A stretch of 64,000 nt of DNA from positions 2,524,437 through 2,588,436 of the forward strand of contig OU342636.1 in assembly GCA_910589415.1 (NCBI GenBank), given 5' to 3'. The notes beneath the pieces were generated by a model. That model saw only the letters and a program-made list of their open reading frames with translations. It made no database searches and had not been told where the DNA came from. Source of the DNA: Malachius bipustulatus (Eukaryota > Arthropoda > Insecta > Coleoptera > Melyridae). Position numbers and translations under genes: made by a program. Within the stretch, counting starts at the first letter, position 1. Every line of letters begins with the position of its first letter. Positions 32,761 to 44,589 of this stretch are shown piece after piece.

Positions 32761-33098
32761 TCTACACGTTGATTAATTTCTAGATAGTCTACCAAGGTCA
32801 CATGAAAATTCAGCAGTGATGTCAGATCTCGAATTTTGTAGGTGCAATGAGGATGAGGAATCACAGAATTAATAGATATAATTTATTACATCATCAACAG
32901 TTTTTGTTTATTTGAAAATAAAAAGAATTTAAGGTTTCTTTTTGAATATAACGATGATGTTAATTCATAAAAGGTATTTATAATGAAAAAATAACAAGCA
33001 CCTATTTGTAAAGAACATTTTATTGGAAAGTTTATACATAAATTACAAATAATATAAATTAATTCAAAACTTGACAATTGATAATTTAATATTCAGAT

Positions 33099-33245
33099 GC
33101 CCGTATTCACAAACGATAATTTCCTAAATAATTACGTAATTATTTAAATGAGTGAGATGGAGATATGCAGTTTTTTTGCAATAGAATGAGATGGGGATAC
33201 TTGATTACGTAATTATTTAGGAAATTATCGTTTGTGAATACGGGC
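33099..33245. mobile_element. 147-bp foldback MITE
   Basis: Arms of about 50 bp starting GCCCGTATTCACAAACGATA, perfectly inverted, around a short centre containing GAGTGAGATGGAGATA. AT flanks both sides. Confidence 0.85.
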
Positions 33246-34103
33246 ATAGAGTCATATAATCAGTTTCTTAAATTAATATACCTAATTAAAACATTCCACA
33301 TTTCTGCCGCAACACCAGTATGATGTGTATTTCGCCAAAGAGAAATAACGTCGGTACTCTCATCGTCTCATCGCTTAAAGGACGATTGAAGTTCGGCTTT
33401 GCTATACCCCACACATGTTCGATTGGATTAAAAATGCAATGGTATAGTGGAAGTCGAAGAATTTTGTGTCCATACTGTTCAGTTAGCTAAGGAATCCACT
33501 ATTATACTGCTTTGGTTTCTTTTGTTCCTGTTGTGAAACCAATAAGCAATTTAGTTATATAAAAATCATAAAGTCAATACAAAATATACTTATATTATTC
33601 ACAATGTCCAGGAGCTGAGCTTTCAGCGAAAAAGGCTCGAAACCAATGTTCTTCCTGCGCAGCGCATTCTTCAATTTGTTGTTTATTTGAAGAAGAAATT
33701 GGTGGTTTATTTTCAACTGCACTGTGGTAAGGCGCATTGTCCATAATAATCACAGAAGGTAACTTGGCTTTAACTGGTTTTCGAACCACTTGGTAAACTT
33801 TTCATGATTCATCTCTCCATGATAATCTGGATCTTTTGTTGATGAAGAGAAAATCAATTCTGCCCCATCAACAAAACCATTTATCTTACCTGCATGCAAA
33901 ACTATGTACCTAAATAATGAAAATAAATGATATTATACTCGTATTTAATGCCTAATTATACATCATTATAACATATTATATTATAAGTATTTAAAACACC
34001 TTTTGCCTTCCGTCTTCTGTTCAGTTTCTTGACACTGCGTGGGTTTTGATCCGGCCAAGACCTTCCCATTGTGCCGTTTTGAGAGATCCATGTTTCGTCT
34101 ATA

Positions 34104-36274
34104 CAGGGTGATTCATGAGTGACCTTACATAGACCAATGGTGATAAGCGGACTTCAAGGCGGGTCGAAAACCACAAAAGAAATTTTTTTTGTGTGATTGG
34201 TTAAGAAGTTACAGGGTGTTTTATGTCTCAGGTACAAAACTTTGATAGGCGATATTTCTGAAACGGCTGGAGATATTTTGTAGAAATTTACTAGGAATGG
34301 TGCATTCCGGAAACTCATCAAAACCGCATTCTGAGTTAATTAAAAATCCAGGACCGGACTTGAAAATTTTTGCCCCCATGGTCTTTGTTGAAAAAGTTTA
34401 TTATCTGACCGTGCTACTGAAAAACTGTCATCGAATTTGAAAAGATAAGAAAAAACTCTATAGAAATCATTCCTCAATTTGAACGGCACACCCAAACCGT
34501 CTCGAAAAAAAAATGTCAAAGTGAAACTTCTCTGTAAATTATCGTTTTCGAGCAGACATATTTTACTTAATGTTCATCTGAATTCCTTCAAATTTATTTT
34601 TTGACTTGTTTCTGTGGGAAAAATGTTGGACAGAAGGCCAAGCTTTATTATTGGGAAATCAGGTGTCAACTACAAAATTTTCAGATTTCACTAATAATCA
34701 CAAATCATTTCACTAATAACGAATACCAGACAGTATGTTTGTGTCTGGTTTCTGCAATGGAAATTCAAGAGCAGCTGCGAGAGAATACCATAGAAGATCA
34801 CAATCGAAGAACACCGGCCCATGTAACGTTTCGCGTCTGTTTTCCAATTTTCTCGAAACCACGGCATATTTCCCTGAGTTCAAAGGAATGCTTGACTCAA
34901 TTGGAAAATCTGAACCATCAAAACATCGTGGAGATGGTGGCAGTAAATCAAAGTACAACTACGCGAAGAATTGGGCAAGCACTGGGCATTTCTCAATCAA
35001 GAGTATCGGGAACCTTGAAAAAAAAAAGAAGAGCGCGGATGCATCCCTGTCACGTACAAAGCGTACAGAGGCTTCAACCATTCAATGAAGTTCCATTGAA
35101 TGGACTGCGTAGAATTTTGTGTACTGATCGAAGCTCAGTTCACGCGGGATGGTGTAACGAATAAAAAAAACTCCTACCTATGGACATATGAAAATCCGCG
35201 CTCTGTTGTTCAGAAGAACTCGCAACAGATTTTCTATAAATGTGCAGTGTGGCATTGCAAATGATACCCTAATAAGACCTCATTTTTTGCTGGGCGGCTC
35301 ACGGAGGAAATTTATTTACTTTTCCTACAAGTCATTTTGCCCGGCTTGCTTGCAGAGGCGAACGTGAACAGACGTGCTTTTTCCTTCCACCAAGATGGGG
35401 CACCACCGCATTTTTCTCGACAAGTCAGAGAGCATCTCCACAATGAGTACCCCAATCGTTGGTTCGGGCGCGGCGGCCCTCATTCCTGACCACCTAGGTC
35501 CCCCAACCTCACTGTTTTAGACTATTATCCATGGGGCCATATGAAGCAGGAAGTCTAAAAAACGGAAGTAAGTACCAGAGAGGAGCTTAGGACGCGAATA
35601 CTGGTAGTTGCTGATGAAATTAGAAACAACAGGCAAATAATTAAAAAAAAAAAAAATTTATGGAAACGCTGCAGGAAATGTATTGAAGTTGGTAAAGGAC
35701 ATTTTGAGAACCGTTTATAACATTAATATTGATAACATTTAATTTACACTGACATTTTTCCCACAGAAACAAGCCAAAAAAATAATTTGAAGGAATTCAG
35801 ACGAACATTAAGTAAAATATGTCTGCTCGAAAACGATAATTTACTGAGAAGTTTTACTTTGAAATTTTTTTTTCGAGACGGTTTGGGTGTGCCGTTCAAA
35901 TTGAGGAATGATTTCTATTGAGTTTTTTCTTATCTTTTCAAATTCGATGACAGTTTTTCAGTAGCACGGTCAGAAAATAAACTTTTTCAAGAAAGACCAT
36001 GGGGGCAAAAATTTTCAAGTCCGGTCCTGGATTTTTAATTAACTCAGAATGCGGTTTTGATGAGTTTCCGGAATGCACCATTCCTAGTAAATTTCTACAA
36101 AATATCTGCAGCCGTTTCAGAAATATCGCCTATCAAAGTTTTGTACCTGAGACATAAAACACCCTGTAACTTCTTAACCAATCACACAAAAAAAAATTCT
36201 TATGTGGTTTTCAACCCGCCTTGAAGTCCGCTTATCACCATTGGTCTATGTAAGGTCACTCATGAATCACCCTG
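34104..36274. mobile_element. Foldback element with 525-bp arms and mariner-type transposase remnant
   Basis: Ends CAGGGTGATTCATGAGTGAC and its inverse, flanked by TA (34102-34103, 36275-36276). Arms run to about 34628 and from about 35750. Removing it joins two halves of the surrounding transposase frame. The central plus-strand remnant is described separately. Confidence 0.8.
34690..35720 (+). pseudogene. Long-inverted-repeat mariner/Tc1-type transposase remnant
   Basis: The frames show RRIGQALGISQSRVSGTLK (helix-turn-helix), RMHPCHVQSVQRLQP, then a shifted FLLGGSRRKFIYF, HQDGAPPHFSRQVREHL (second Asp), PNRWFGRGGP and REELRTRILVVADEIRNNRQ near the end. This order matches a transposase family with very long terminal repeats common in insects. 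Multiple shifts and stops inactivate it. The related N-terminus is at 8103-8312 and 48890-49113. Confidence 0.65.
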
Positions 36275-36720
36275 TATACACATAAATTATTGGTAAGATG
36301 CCTTCTCTTTTGTAATCTACATATGCGCGTAGGAACTTCCCTCTTTTAACAATAATGTGACCTAATTCCAGGAGACCTCGACGTGGATTGTCTTTTTTCC
36401 ATTTAAATCCAATTTTCTTTAAGACGCACAAAAGAGAAGATTTGCTGTAAGTACTCAATATATACTTGTCTTTGAGGACGGTATGTAGAGTATGTAGAGA
36501 CGGTACCAAAGCGACAATTTCAGAGCTTCAGCTACCCTCTATAATCATAAAATATTTATTACTTGATTTCAGTAGTATTTGAACCTATAAAATAATTTTT
36601 ATACCTTGCTCACTGATGTTAGGGGTATAATGGCCCCCATTCATTGATTCGTTTCCAAAGTATTCGAATAAATTTGCCACCATTCTGCTGTTGCGCTTCT
36701 TTACTTATATGTTTTGGCAT

Positions 36721-37066
36721 TTTGCTTACTTTTAAAGATAATCTATCACTTTTTAGATAATTCTAATAATTTTTAATTTATTTTATAAAATTAAAAATTA
36801 ACTCTTAAAACTGACAGACGTAAACAGAACAAAATCAGTTATTTTGGATAGAAAAGTTGACAACAAAGCCAGGGCGATGTTGTGATCGATTATTAAATTT
36901 ATTGTTTTTGCATCTTCCTAATGCCAAACATTTTCATTTGATCCCTTTAATAACCTTCAAATTCTAACTGTCATTTTTAGTGTCATAATGTTCGACGTTA
37001 CAACGCAGCGTAAACAAATATGACCTTGGCAGACTATCTAGAAATTAATCAACGTGTAGATCGTTC
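36721..37066. other. 5' flank of the DDE transposase gene and right terminal repeat
   Basis: AT-rich; contains the terminal repeat at 37021-37060. Nothing else recognised. Confidence 0.35.
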
Positions 37067-37381
37067 TGTTATGTTTCTGGACGAATATTGTAATGTAAAA
37101 TGTAGGCAGATTCGATTGATACTTTATTAACACCAACTAGGATAATACAATGGTTACATTATTCAGGTTCAATATAACGGCACGGTGATGTGGATGATTA
37201 ATAATTGTAGCTGGTCTCGTGCGTGCGTACATGTACAATGAATGCAAAGATATAATATAAAAATGCATATCGTCATCCGTGCAGTGGTGACTTGACATTG
37301 ACATTTGAGTATGTGTTATAACAGCAACTTTGCTCCCGCTCGAAGTGCCATCGCACTCAGCTGTTAATCCTGCACCTAACA
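37067..37381 (-). repeat. Long terminal repeat, 315 bp, minus strand
   Basis: On the minus strand it begins TGTTAGGTGCAGG and ends ACATAACA (TGTTA...TAACA inverted ends), with AATAAA about 60 bases before the end. It is immediately preceded by the purine tract AAGAGAGGG (37382-37390), as expected for a 3' LTR of a gypsy-type element. No partner LTR is seen in the window. Confidence 0.7.
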
Positions 37382-37480
37382 CCCTCTCTTGTATGAAATT
37401 CAATGAACTGTAATAAACAATCTAATATAGAAGAGAAAAAAAAATCATAACAACAACAATAATAATACCAAATATACATT

Positions 37481-38071
37481 TTAACATTCAAAGTCTAAGA
37501 ATCTTTTCGGACACTTAATTTTTCTCTTAGGTCTATTCATTCCTTCGATGCTCTCGTGTGTAGCTGGAGTACACTGGGCATCCACCTGCAAACTTGGTTG
37601 TATGTCTTGTGTATTGACGTCAGGATCTGTCCCAATTTCATCAAAAAGGGATGCCTGCTGTTGGTCGTCAGGGGTCCCACTGACTGATTCATTATTGACA
37701 ATTTGTTTAGTTTGAGTTGGATACGCTAAGTAAGTATCGGATGTTTGCAGAGCGCGCGCCTCCTCGTGGATTTTTTTCGCACTTTTGTGCGGCATACTAA
37801 TCGTTGACAGCTCGTTGCAATAAAATGAAACCTTTCTTAAAATCATTATTTGGAAGTGTATTTCTAGATTTTTGAATTTATTATGACTACAATTATTATT
37901 AAAAGTCATTTCCAAGCACCCATCAGTCTCGACTGCTTTCGTTTTAAATCGTTGAGAAATGGGCGAAATCTCATGATGAGTTTTCACATGAGCGATGTTA
38001 GAGAATACGTTTACATGGAACTTTTCTTCAAGGAACCGCTCTTTTAGAGAGACTCCTGGTGCACATAGCAC
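37481..38071 (-). pseudogene. Probable gypsy-type pol/gag-pol C-terminal fragment
   Basis: A 196-codon frame ending MNRPKRKIKCPKRFLDFEC just before the polypurine tract and LTR. A short basic R/K-P tail next to the 3' LTR is usual for gypsy pol. The middle (QIVNNESVSGTPDDQQ... TQDIQPSLQ) is low-complexity linker. The first half (before about 37860) has no recognisable motif and may derive from other sequence. It may be the missing end of the pol gene at 41650-44583; this is inference. Confidence 0.45.
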
Positions 38072-38616
38072 TCATAAAAATGAAAAAACCTATTATTGTC
38101 CCATTGTTCAGGTGATATAATTGTTCCATTTAAAAAATATCACCTTTCTTATCAACGCATAATAAGTTCATATTTCATCTCATGTTTTCGGGTTTTTTAT
38201 TCAGCTTATGTAATAATAAGTCGAAGAGTTTTGGACATATTTTGCAGCTGTAAAGCAAGAAAATGTTACCCTTCGTCTGAAATACAGCTCGAAAAAATTA
38301 TAGCAGTAGTTATTGTTTTATTAGTATCACTTATATGCCTTAAATTATTAACTAAAATTTTTAACTTTAATTTACTATCTAAAAAAAGATTCAGGAGTAA
38401 TTAAGTACGTATGTAATCGCAAGCATTTAAGGTACTCGTGTACAACAAACCCTTCCCTATTTTTTTTATATCTGAACGACCTCATGTTTGCAATAAAAAA
38501 TACATAAAATGAATAGCGGGCACGCAGGACTTGCCGCATGAAAGTGTCAAATTTGCCCACTTGGTGGCGCCACAATAGTTACTTATTTAGCCTATAGGGT
38601 GCATGCATCGTAATAA
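38072..38616. other. No feature recognised
   Basis: AT-rich, between the LTR-element fragment and the composite repeat. A minus-strand frame near 38280-38400 shows no family motif. Confidence 0.3.
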
Positions 38617-39778
38617 AAAACCTTCTTGCGCATCAATCGCAGAAATAGTGTATTTTTATGCGATTCAATAATAAATATTTTCTTCCTATTTTTTTTTTAT
38701 AATGAATATAATGAAAAAATAATCCGATTTTTTGGGGGGGAAAAGCGGAAAACCACCTACCTACCAAAAAAAAAAGAATAGCCCTCTCGTGGTTTCGAAC
38801 CCGCATCAACAGTTTACTATTTAGGCAAGGACACCCTTGCCTAACTAACTCAGTCAAGGGGCCTTTCAAATTTGTAGCGATGATCGAGTAGGTATATGTA
38901 GTACGTCCAATACTTCATCCTACACATTTTATTTTTTAAACTAGTCATATCTTAGTTATTAAAAGACCAATTTGAATACTTTTTTCACCCGCATGTAGGT
39001 GATTTAATTGTCGTTGCGATTGTTCTTCTAATTTTCAGAACCATTCATAATTGAATGTGAAAAAAAATAAAAAAGAAATTGCGAACCATTTCATCGATTT
39101 AATAAGTGCAAGCTAATTTTGCACAAGCGAAAAACTTTTTTGTTTTTCGTTTAAAGTGCTACATTAATCGAGGAGAATTGAAGCTAAGACATCAAATTAT
39201 ATGTTAAAGCAAAAAAAAATGGAAAATTTCGGTTCAACTTCTTCAAAAATGGACTCATAAACGGTTATAGAATTGACACATTTTCACCCTTTTTCCTACC
39301 CACGACACTGGCTTATTAATGGAAAAAATGCTAATTTTATTGCATTAACTCAAATTTCCAATAATTTTCTTCAAATCCTGTTAATTTGATTTCAAAGTTT
39401 TTTTCCCATCTTGCTCATACAGGGGTTCAAATATTAGCACATTTTTCAAAAATTAAAATGACCGCCATTTTGAAACGGCTCGACCGATTTTGCTCAAGTA
39501 CAATACCAGACCAGTTTTTATAGATATCTTACTCCCACAAAAATTTCAGCCTCCTAGATTCAAAACTGCGACCTGAAATGAGATGACAAAAACCGGATAC
39601 CTGGAATTTTGAAGGGACACCCTGTAGAAGTGATGGGACTTTTGGAAAGTTTTTCAACGAAAATCCAACGTCATTCCCAAATTTTACAAGGACCCAAAAT
39701 TTCGTTCACTAATCTTAAAAGATAAAGCCACAGGAGCGTTTTTAAAATCGAAATTTCGCGATTTTGGAGAAATATATA
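38617..39778. repeat. Composite repeat part B, copy 2 (inverted)
   Basis: Starts AAAAAACCTTCTTGCGCATC and runs as the reverse complement of 25032-26196 to the ATATATA at 39772. The tRNA-like box B (inverse of GGTTCGAAACC) is near 38794. The (TA)n and part A continue on the far side of the foldback, at 41466-41650. Confidence 0.8.
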
Positions 39779-41465
39779 CAGGGTTACTGGTAACTGGATA
39801 CATTCCTTTGGTGATCTGATAAAACAAGAGGTAAGGAGTAAATTAACCCCAACATGAACTATACAAAACTCAATAGATTTTGAGATATTTCGATTTTCAA
39901 CTTTTCTTAAAAAAATGGGTTCAAATGTCTTGAAATGTAATTTTCAAAAAATCTACTTTAACTTTTTGATTTTTTTTTTGCTAGAATACTTGTCAAATAC
40001 TATGCTTCCTTCTGGAATAAAAAATATCCTGAGGTATTTCGATCGTGTGAAAATTTCAAAGAAAAACTTTCACAAACTATTTTTTTTTAAATAAGATTTA
40101 AAAGTTTTTACAAGTTATTTTCGCAAAATTGTCAAGGCAACTTGCGTACAAATTGTTTTAAAAACTTCCCTAGTGTAGTAGCTATCTAACAAGGTACGAA
40201 TCTTGTACAAGAATAACAGAATCTCCCCGCTATGTACCGTTACCGAGGAACAAATCCTTAAGTCGGGACGTTTTAAAAAAAATACGGCCCTGAACGGGGG
40301 TCTTAAAATTCTCTGATCCGGCCCATTTTCAATAGGTCGTATTTGGGGGTCACGAGCTTCGTCCCTACCGAGTTTCATCCCGATCGGTGCAACTTTCAGA
40401 CACTTAGAGTGGCTATTACTAGGATATTCCAGAAAAATCCCGAAATTCCCGAAAAAATGACACTTCCCGGGAACGGATCCCGCTCATTTTCAACAGACAT
40501 CGTGCCACGGTGCGCCTCTTCAATTGAGCAAAATTTCAACTTTCCCACATGAAAACTGGCGGCTCTAGAGTGTTTCCTAGCAAAGTAACAGACAGACACA
40601 GACCGACAGACAGACATTTTTCGGGCACAAGAATACGTATACTTACGAAACTTCTGTGACTTTGCTAGAAAACACTCTAGAGCCGCCAGTTTTCATGTGG
40701 GAAAGTTGAAATTTGGCTCGATTGAAGAGGCGCACCGTGGCACGATGCCTATTGAAAATGAGCGGGATCCGTTCCCGGGAAGTGTCATTTTTTCGGGAAT
40801 TTCGGGATTTTTCAGGAATAGCATAGTAATAGCCACTAAAGTGTCTAAAAGTTTTACCGATCGGGACGAAACTTGGTAGGGACGAAGCTCGTCACCCCCA
40901 AATACGACCTATTGAAAATGGGCCGGATCAGAGAATTTTAAGACCCCCGTTCAGGGCCGTATTTTTTTTAAAACGTCCCGACTTAAGGATTTGTTCCTCG
41001 GTAACGGTACATAGCGGGGAGATTCTGTTATTCTTGTACAAGATTCGTACCTTGTTAGATAGCTACTACACTAGGGAAGTTTTTAAAACAATTTGTACGC
41101 AAGTTGCCTTGACAATTTTGCGAAAATAACTTGTAAAAACTTTTAAATCTTATTTAAAAAAAAATAGTTTGTGAAAGTTTTTCTTTGAAATTTTCACACG
41201 ATCGAAATACCTCAGGATATTTTTTATTCCAGAAGGAAGCATAGTATTTGACAAGTATTCTAGCAAAAAAAAAATCAAAAAGTTAAAGTAGATTTTTTGA
41301 AAATTACATTTCAAGACATTTGAACCCATTTTTTTAAGAAAAGTTGAAAATCGAAATATCTCAAAATCTATTGAGTTTTGTATTGTGCATGTTGGGGTTA
41401 ATTTACTCCATACCTCTTGTTTTATCAGATCACCAAAGGAATGTATCCAGTTACCAGTAACCCTG
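39779..41465. mobile_element. 1.69 kb near-perfect palindrome (foldback element)
   Basis: Ends CAGGGTTACTGGTAACTGG and its inverse, flanked by TA. The arms (39779-40587 and 40658-41465, about 810 bp each) are almost identical; the loop is about 70 bp and contains GACAGACAGACA-type repeats. It lies in the (TA)n of the composite repeat. Open frames are mirror images of each other and not genes. Confidence 0.85.
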
Positions 41466-41478
41466 TATATATATATAA

Positions 41479-41510
<32 letters not shown>

Positions 41511-41650
41511 CGTGGGCAGGTGAATTTTGGAAAACCACTTTTTCGTAATCTGGGGGTCATGATCGGTGGACATTTGATGAGTTTGGGTGATTTTTGGAAA
41601 GTGATGTCGTCCTCAATAGTGTATTTTTTTGTTAAAAAATACACTAATAT
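41466..41650. repeat. (TA)n tract and composite repeat part A, copy 2 (inverted)
   Basis: TA repeats at 41466-41511, then the inverse of part A starting TCGTGGGCAGGTGAATTTTG and ending GTTAAAAAATACACTAA near 41646. The outer edge abuts the gypsy integrase remnant. Confidence 0.8.
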
Positions 41651-41654
41651 TATC

Positions 41655-42314
41655 ACCGTGATCCCTGTCATCATTGTCAGGTGTAAATGAATTAGTTTTC
41701 AAAATTTTGTTTATGTGTCTTTTCCACATACCACCATTTTCGATTCTTACTAAATAATGCAATTTACCGATTCGTTTGTGTACTATACCAAATTTCCATT
41801 TATTTGGTCCTATGTAATTTCGACACTTTACATTATCGCCTACTTGCAATTCTCTGATATTCTTATCAGAATTATCATCATAATATTTCGTACTTGCTTC
41901 TGGTTGTATTAAATCTAAACGTGACCTAATTTTCCTATTGAACATTAGTTCAGCAGGTGATTTATTTAGAGAGCTATGTGGTGTTATACGATAATGAAAA
42001 AGTAGTTTTTGTAAATTTGTATGTAGCTCCTGTGGAGTCGCTCGTAATTTTAGAAGAGACTTTTTTAGAGTTTGTACAAATCTTTCAGCCAGCCCATTTG
42101 TTGATGGGTTGTAAGGGGCTGTGGTTTTAAGCTTAATTCCATTTAAACTTAAGAAATTTTTGAATTGGAATGATGTAAATTGTGTACCGTTGTCTGTAAT
42201 AAACACTTTTGGAATGCCAAAAGTGCTGAGTATTTCTCGGCAAGCTTTAATTGTTGCTTCTGCTGTAATGTTGTTCACTATTTTTACAATCGGAAATTTC
42301 GAATAAGCATCTAC
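41655..42314 (-). pseudogene. Gypsy integrase, catalytic core and C-terminus
   Basis: Reads VVDAYSKFPIVKIV (first catalytic Asp), FITDNGTQFTSFQF (second Asp), APYNPSTNGLAERFVQTLKK (Glu), HYRITPHSSLNKSPAELMF and a C-terminal chromo-like/GPY-type stretch (VGDNVKCRNYIGPNKWKFG; GGMWKRHINKIL). All three DDE residues are kept. The upstream zinc-binding part is at 43615-44530 beyond the mariner. Confidence 0.85.
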
Positions 42315-42316
42315 TA

Positions 42317-43612
42317 CGAGGGTGGTTTGATAAGTAACTTGGTTTGATATGAATGAAAACAATTTGAGTTTTGTAATGGCCTTTATTTTTCAACATAATC
42401 CCCTCGAAGTTCTACGCACTACCCCAACGCTTCTCCAGCTTCGCGGTTCCTTCGTGGAAATGTGTTTCTTCAAGGCTTGCAAGATACTCATTTACTTCCT
42501 CTATGACTCCTTCTGTTGATTCAAATTTTCGTCCCACCAGGAAAGTTTTGAGTTTTGGGAACATATGAAAGTCCGAGGGAGCTAAATCTGGCGAATAGGG
42601 AGGATGCGGAACCAATTGGAATCGCAACTCGACCAATTTTTGCTAGGCGACACGGCTTGAATGCACTGGCGCGTTGTCATGATGGAACAACATCTTTTTT
42701 TTTTTTGATATTCTCGGACGTTTCTCAGTTATTGCTGCTTTTACTTGGTCCAAAAGTGATGCATAATATTCTCTGGTAATGGTTATTCCCTTTTCTAGGT
42801 TATCAATTAAGAGAATTCTTTTTGCATCCCAAAATACCGACGCCATCACCTTTACAGCGGACGGAACGCATTTGGCCTTTTTCGGAGCCGTTTCGTCATG
42901 TGCAATCCATTGTCTTGACTGCTGTTTTGTTTCCTGGATATAATGATGTATCCATGTTTCGTTCATTGTCACAAAACGACGCAAAAACTCCATTGGATTC
43001 TTCTTAAACAATTGCAAATGTCAGCAGATGTTTGCATGCGAATTCGCTTTTGCTCAGGAGTGAGTAGACGCGGCACCTATCTCGCGCATAATTTTTTCAT
43101 GTGCAATTCATTGTGCAAAATAAAGTAATCTCGCTCAGTTGAGATGCCTGTGGCATTTGCTAACTCGCGCACTTTTACTCTTCTGTCAGCTAAAACCAGA
43201 TCATGAACTTTATCGATGATTTCGGGTGTCACAGCTGATTTTGGAGCTCCAGGACGTGTTGCATCCACGATGCTTGTTCTTTCACGCTTGGACTCATTTA
43301 TCCAAAGTAGAACGGTTTCATAGGAGGAACATGAGTCACCCAATGTAGGTAAAATCCTCTCATGTATTTCCTTCACTGTTTTCCCTCTCAGAAAAAAGAA
43401 TTGAATCACACCACGAATTCCAATTTTATCCATTTTTCACTGTTACTCTAACCACTTCCGTTTAAACAACTGCCAAACAATGAATTACTGTCAGAATGAC
43501 TTGAACCCACAGATTATGTATTCATAGGAAGTTAACCTTATGAAAACATATACAGATGACGTTTGCACCATCTACTAGTATACGAACCAAGTTACTTATC
43601 AAACCACCCTCG
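42317..43612 (-). mobile_element. Mariner element in the gypsy integrase
   Basis: Inverted ends CGAGGGTGGTTTGATAAGTA at both sides, duplication TA at 42315-42316 and 43613-43614. Removing it restores an open integrase frame at the junction. Length (1296 bp) is normal for a full-length mariner. Confidence 0.9.
42412..43433 (-). pseudogene. Mariner transposase, inactivated
   Basis: Starts at 43433 (MDKIGIRGVIQFFFLRGKT), helix-turn-helix with DATRPGAPKSAVTPE. A TAG stop follows KKLCAR at 43077, then a one-base shift near 43020, then FVTMNETWIHHY, where the first catalytic Asp is Asn (codon 42961-42963). FHHDNAPVHSS holds the second Asp, a TAG follows at 42643-42645, and YSPDLAPSDFHMF holds the third; 34 positions separate the last two, the DD34D pattern. 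Three lesions plus a catalytic change. Confidence 0.9.
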
Positions 43613-43614
43613 TA

Positions 43615-44582
43615 CAATGAAAAAGTATTTATTAATAAAAGGACCTGCAAAATCCGCGTGTAATCTTTCAAAAGGCATGCTTGTTTGTTCCCACACATGA
43701 GTTTCTACTTTTGGTGGATTGTTTTTTGTTTCTTCACAATTCCTACAATTTGAAACTAGCTTCTCGATATCCTGATCTATTCCCGGCCACCAACAGTAAC
43801 CTCTAGCAAGTGCCTTAGTTTTGACTACCCCGAAATGACCTTCGTGTAGTTCGTCTAGTATTCGTTTACGTAAAGTTTTTGGAATTACGACCCTATGGCT
43901 TTTCAGCAGTATATTGTCTTGTACGTGTAGTTCGTTTATATTGATATTAAAACGTTCGTTAGCTTTTAAATTTTTACCTGCTTGTAATTTATCTACTAAG
44001 GTATGTAAATACTGATCGCGTAATTTTTCTGTAATTAACTCCTCCCGAGTTACTGGCATAGTATCGATTGTGTGTATTTGAAAAACGTCAACCACATCGT
44101 AATTCGGATTTGTTTCCTTAAAAGGTAATCTCGATAAACAATCTGCGTTACCGTGTAGTTTAGTATTTCTGTAACGAATATCATAATTGAATCCTTGTAA
44201 AAACATTGCATAGTGTTGCATTCGCATGGCACTATATATTGGTAAACTTGTCTTTGGCGAAAAGATTTGCGTGAGTGGTTGGTGATCAGTCACCAGCGTA
44301 AACCGATTCATGTAAAGATATTGGTGAAATTTCTTTACTGCAAAAATTATACTGTATGCTTCCCTATCAATTAGCGCATATTTACGTTGCGTTTCCGAAA
44401 GTGTTTGTGAAGCGTATTGTAAAACCCGTTCTTTACCATCCGGATGGAGTTGAGACAACACAGCTCCCACCCCGTAGGAACTGGAGTCTGTTGCTACTAG
44501 CACGGGCAATTTAGGATCGAAATGAGCCAAAATTGTGTCACTTTGAAACTCTTGTTTGGCTAGCTCCCAAGTAACACAGTTT
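43615..44582 (-). pseudogene. Gypsy RNase H and integrase zinc-binding region
   Basis: Frame 43592-44530 plus some upstream codons: VLVATDSSSYGVGAVLSQ (RNase H first Asp), YASQTLSETQRKYA, IDREAYSIIFAVKKF (Glu), VTDHQPLTQIF, NADCLSRLP (last Asp), then HEGHFGVVKTKALARGYCWW and SNCRNCEETK, the HHCC finger, and FERLHADFAGPF at the mariner junction. Frame intact; the reverse transcriptase is lost beyond 44583. The last residues of the computed frame come from the mariner. Confidence 0.85.
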
Positions 44583-44589
44583 CATCTAA

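Larger units (their letters stand above)
33300..36720 (-). pseudogene. Intron-containing DDE transposase, interrupted and frameshifted
   Basis: Read on the minus strand: N-terminal region near 36600-36720, an AT-rich intron with GTATAA...TTATAG ends (about 36536-36606), a helix-turn-helix region (36285-36535, SSLLCVLKKIGFKWKKDNPRR and KFLRAYVDYKREG), then the foldback insertion, IDETWISQNGT with the first Asp (34100-34080), an intron at about 33902-34000, KINGFVDGAELIF, IIMDNAPYHS (second Asp, near 33740), an intron near 33500-33590, and LPLYHCIFNPIEHVWGIAK (Glu, near 33425). Several one-base shifts are present. Related to 26652-28050 by its motifs. Confidence 0.7.
32761..37060. mobile_element. 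DDE transposon with 40-bp terminal inverted repeats
   Basis: CTACACGTTGATTAATTTCT and the following 20 bases at 32761-32800 are inverted at 37021-37060 with one mismatch. Between them lies a minus-strand DDE transposase with introns. Target duplication is unclear (flanks TTACG and TCGTT). The element has received a small MITE (33099-33245) and a foldback (34104-36274). Confidence 0.7.
41650..44583 (-). mobile_element. Gypsy-type LTR retrotransposon pol fragment
   Basis: Minus-strand remnant containing the end of reverse transcriptase, RNase H and most of the integrase. It is cut at 44583 by a satellite-like array and at 41650 by the composite repeat, and is interrupted at 42317-43612 by a mariner. 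No LTR is directly attached. Confidence 0.8.

Noticed and set aside
40343..41674. Several 60-170 codon frames in mirror image
   Set aside because: They are produced by the arms of a palindrome and have no family motif; the 174-codon frame even reads through a (TA)n tract.
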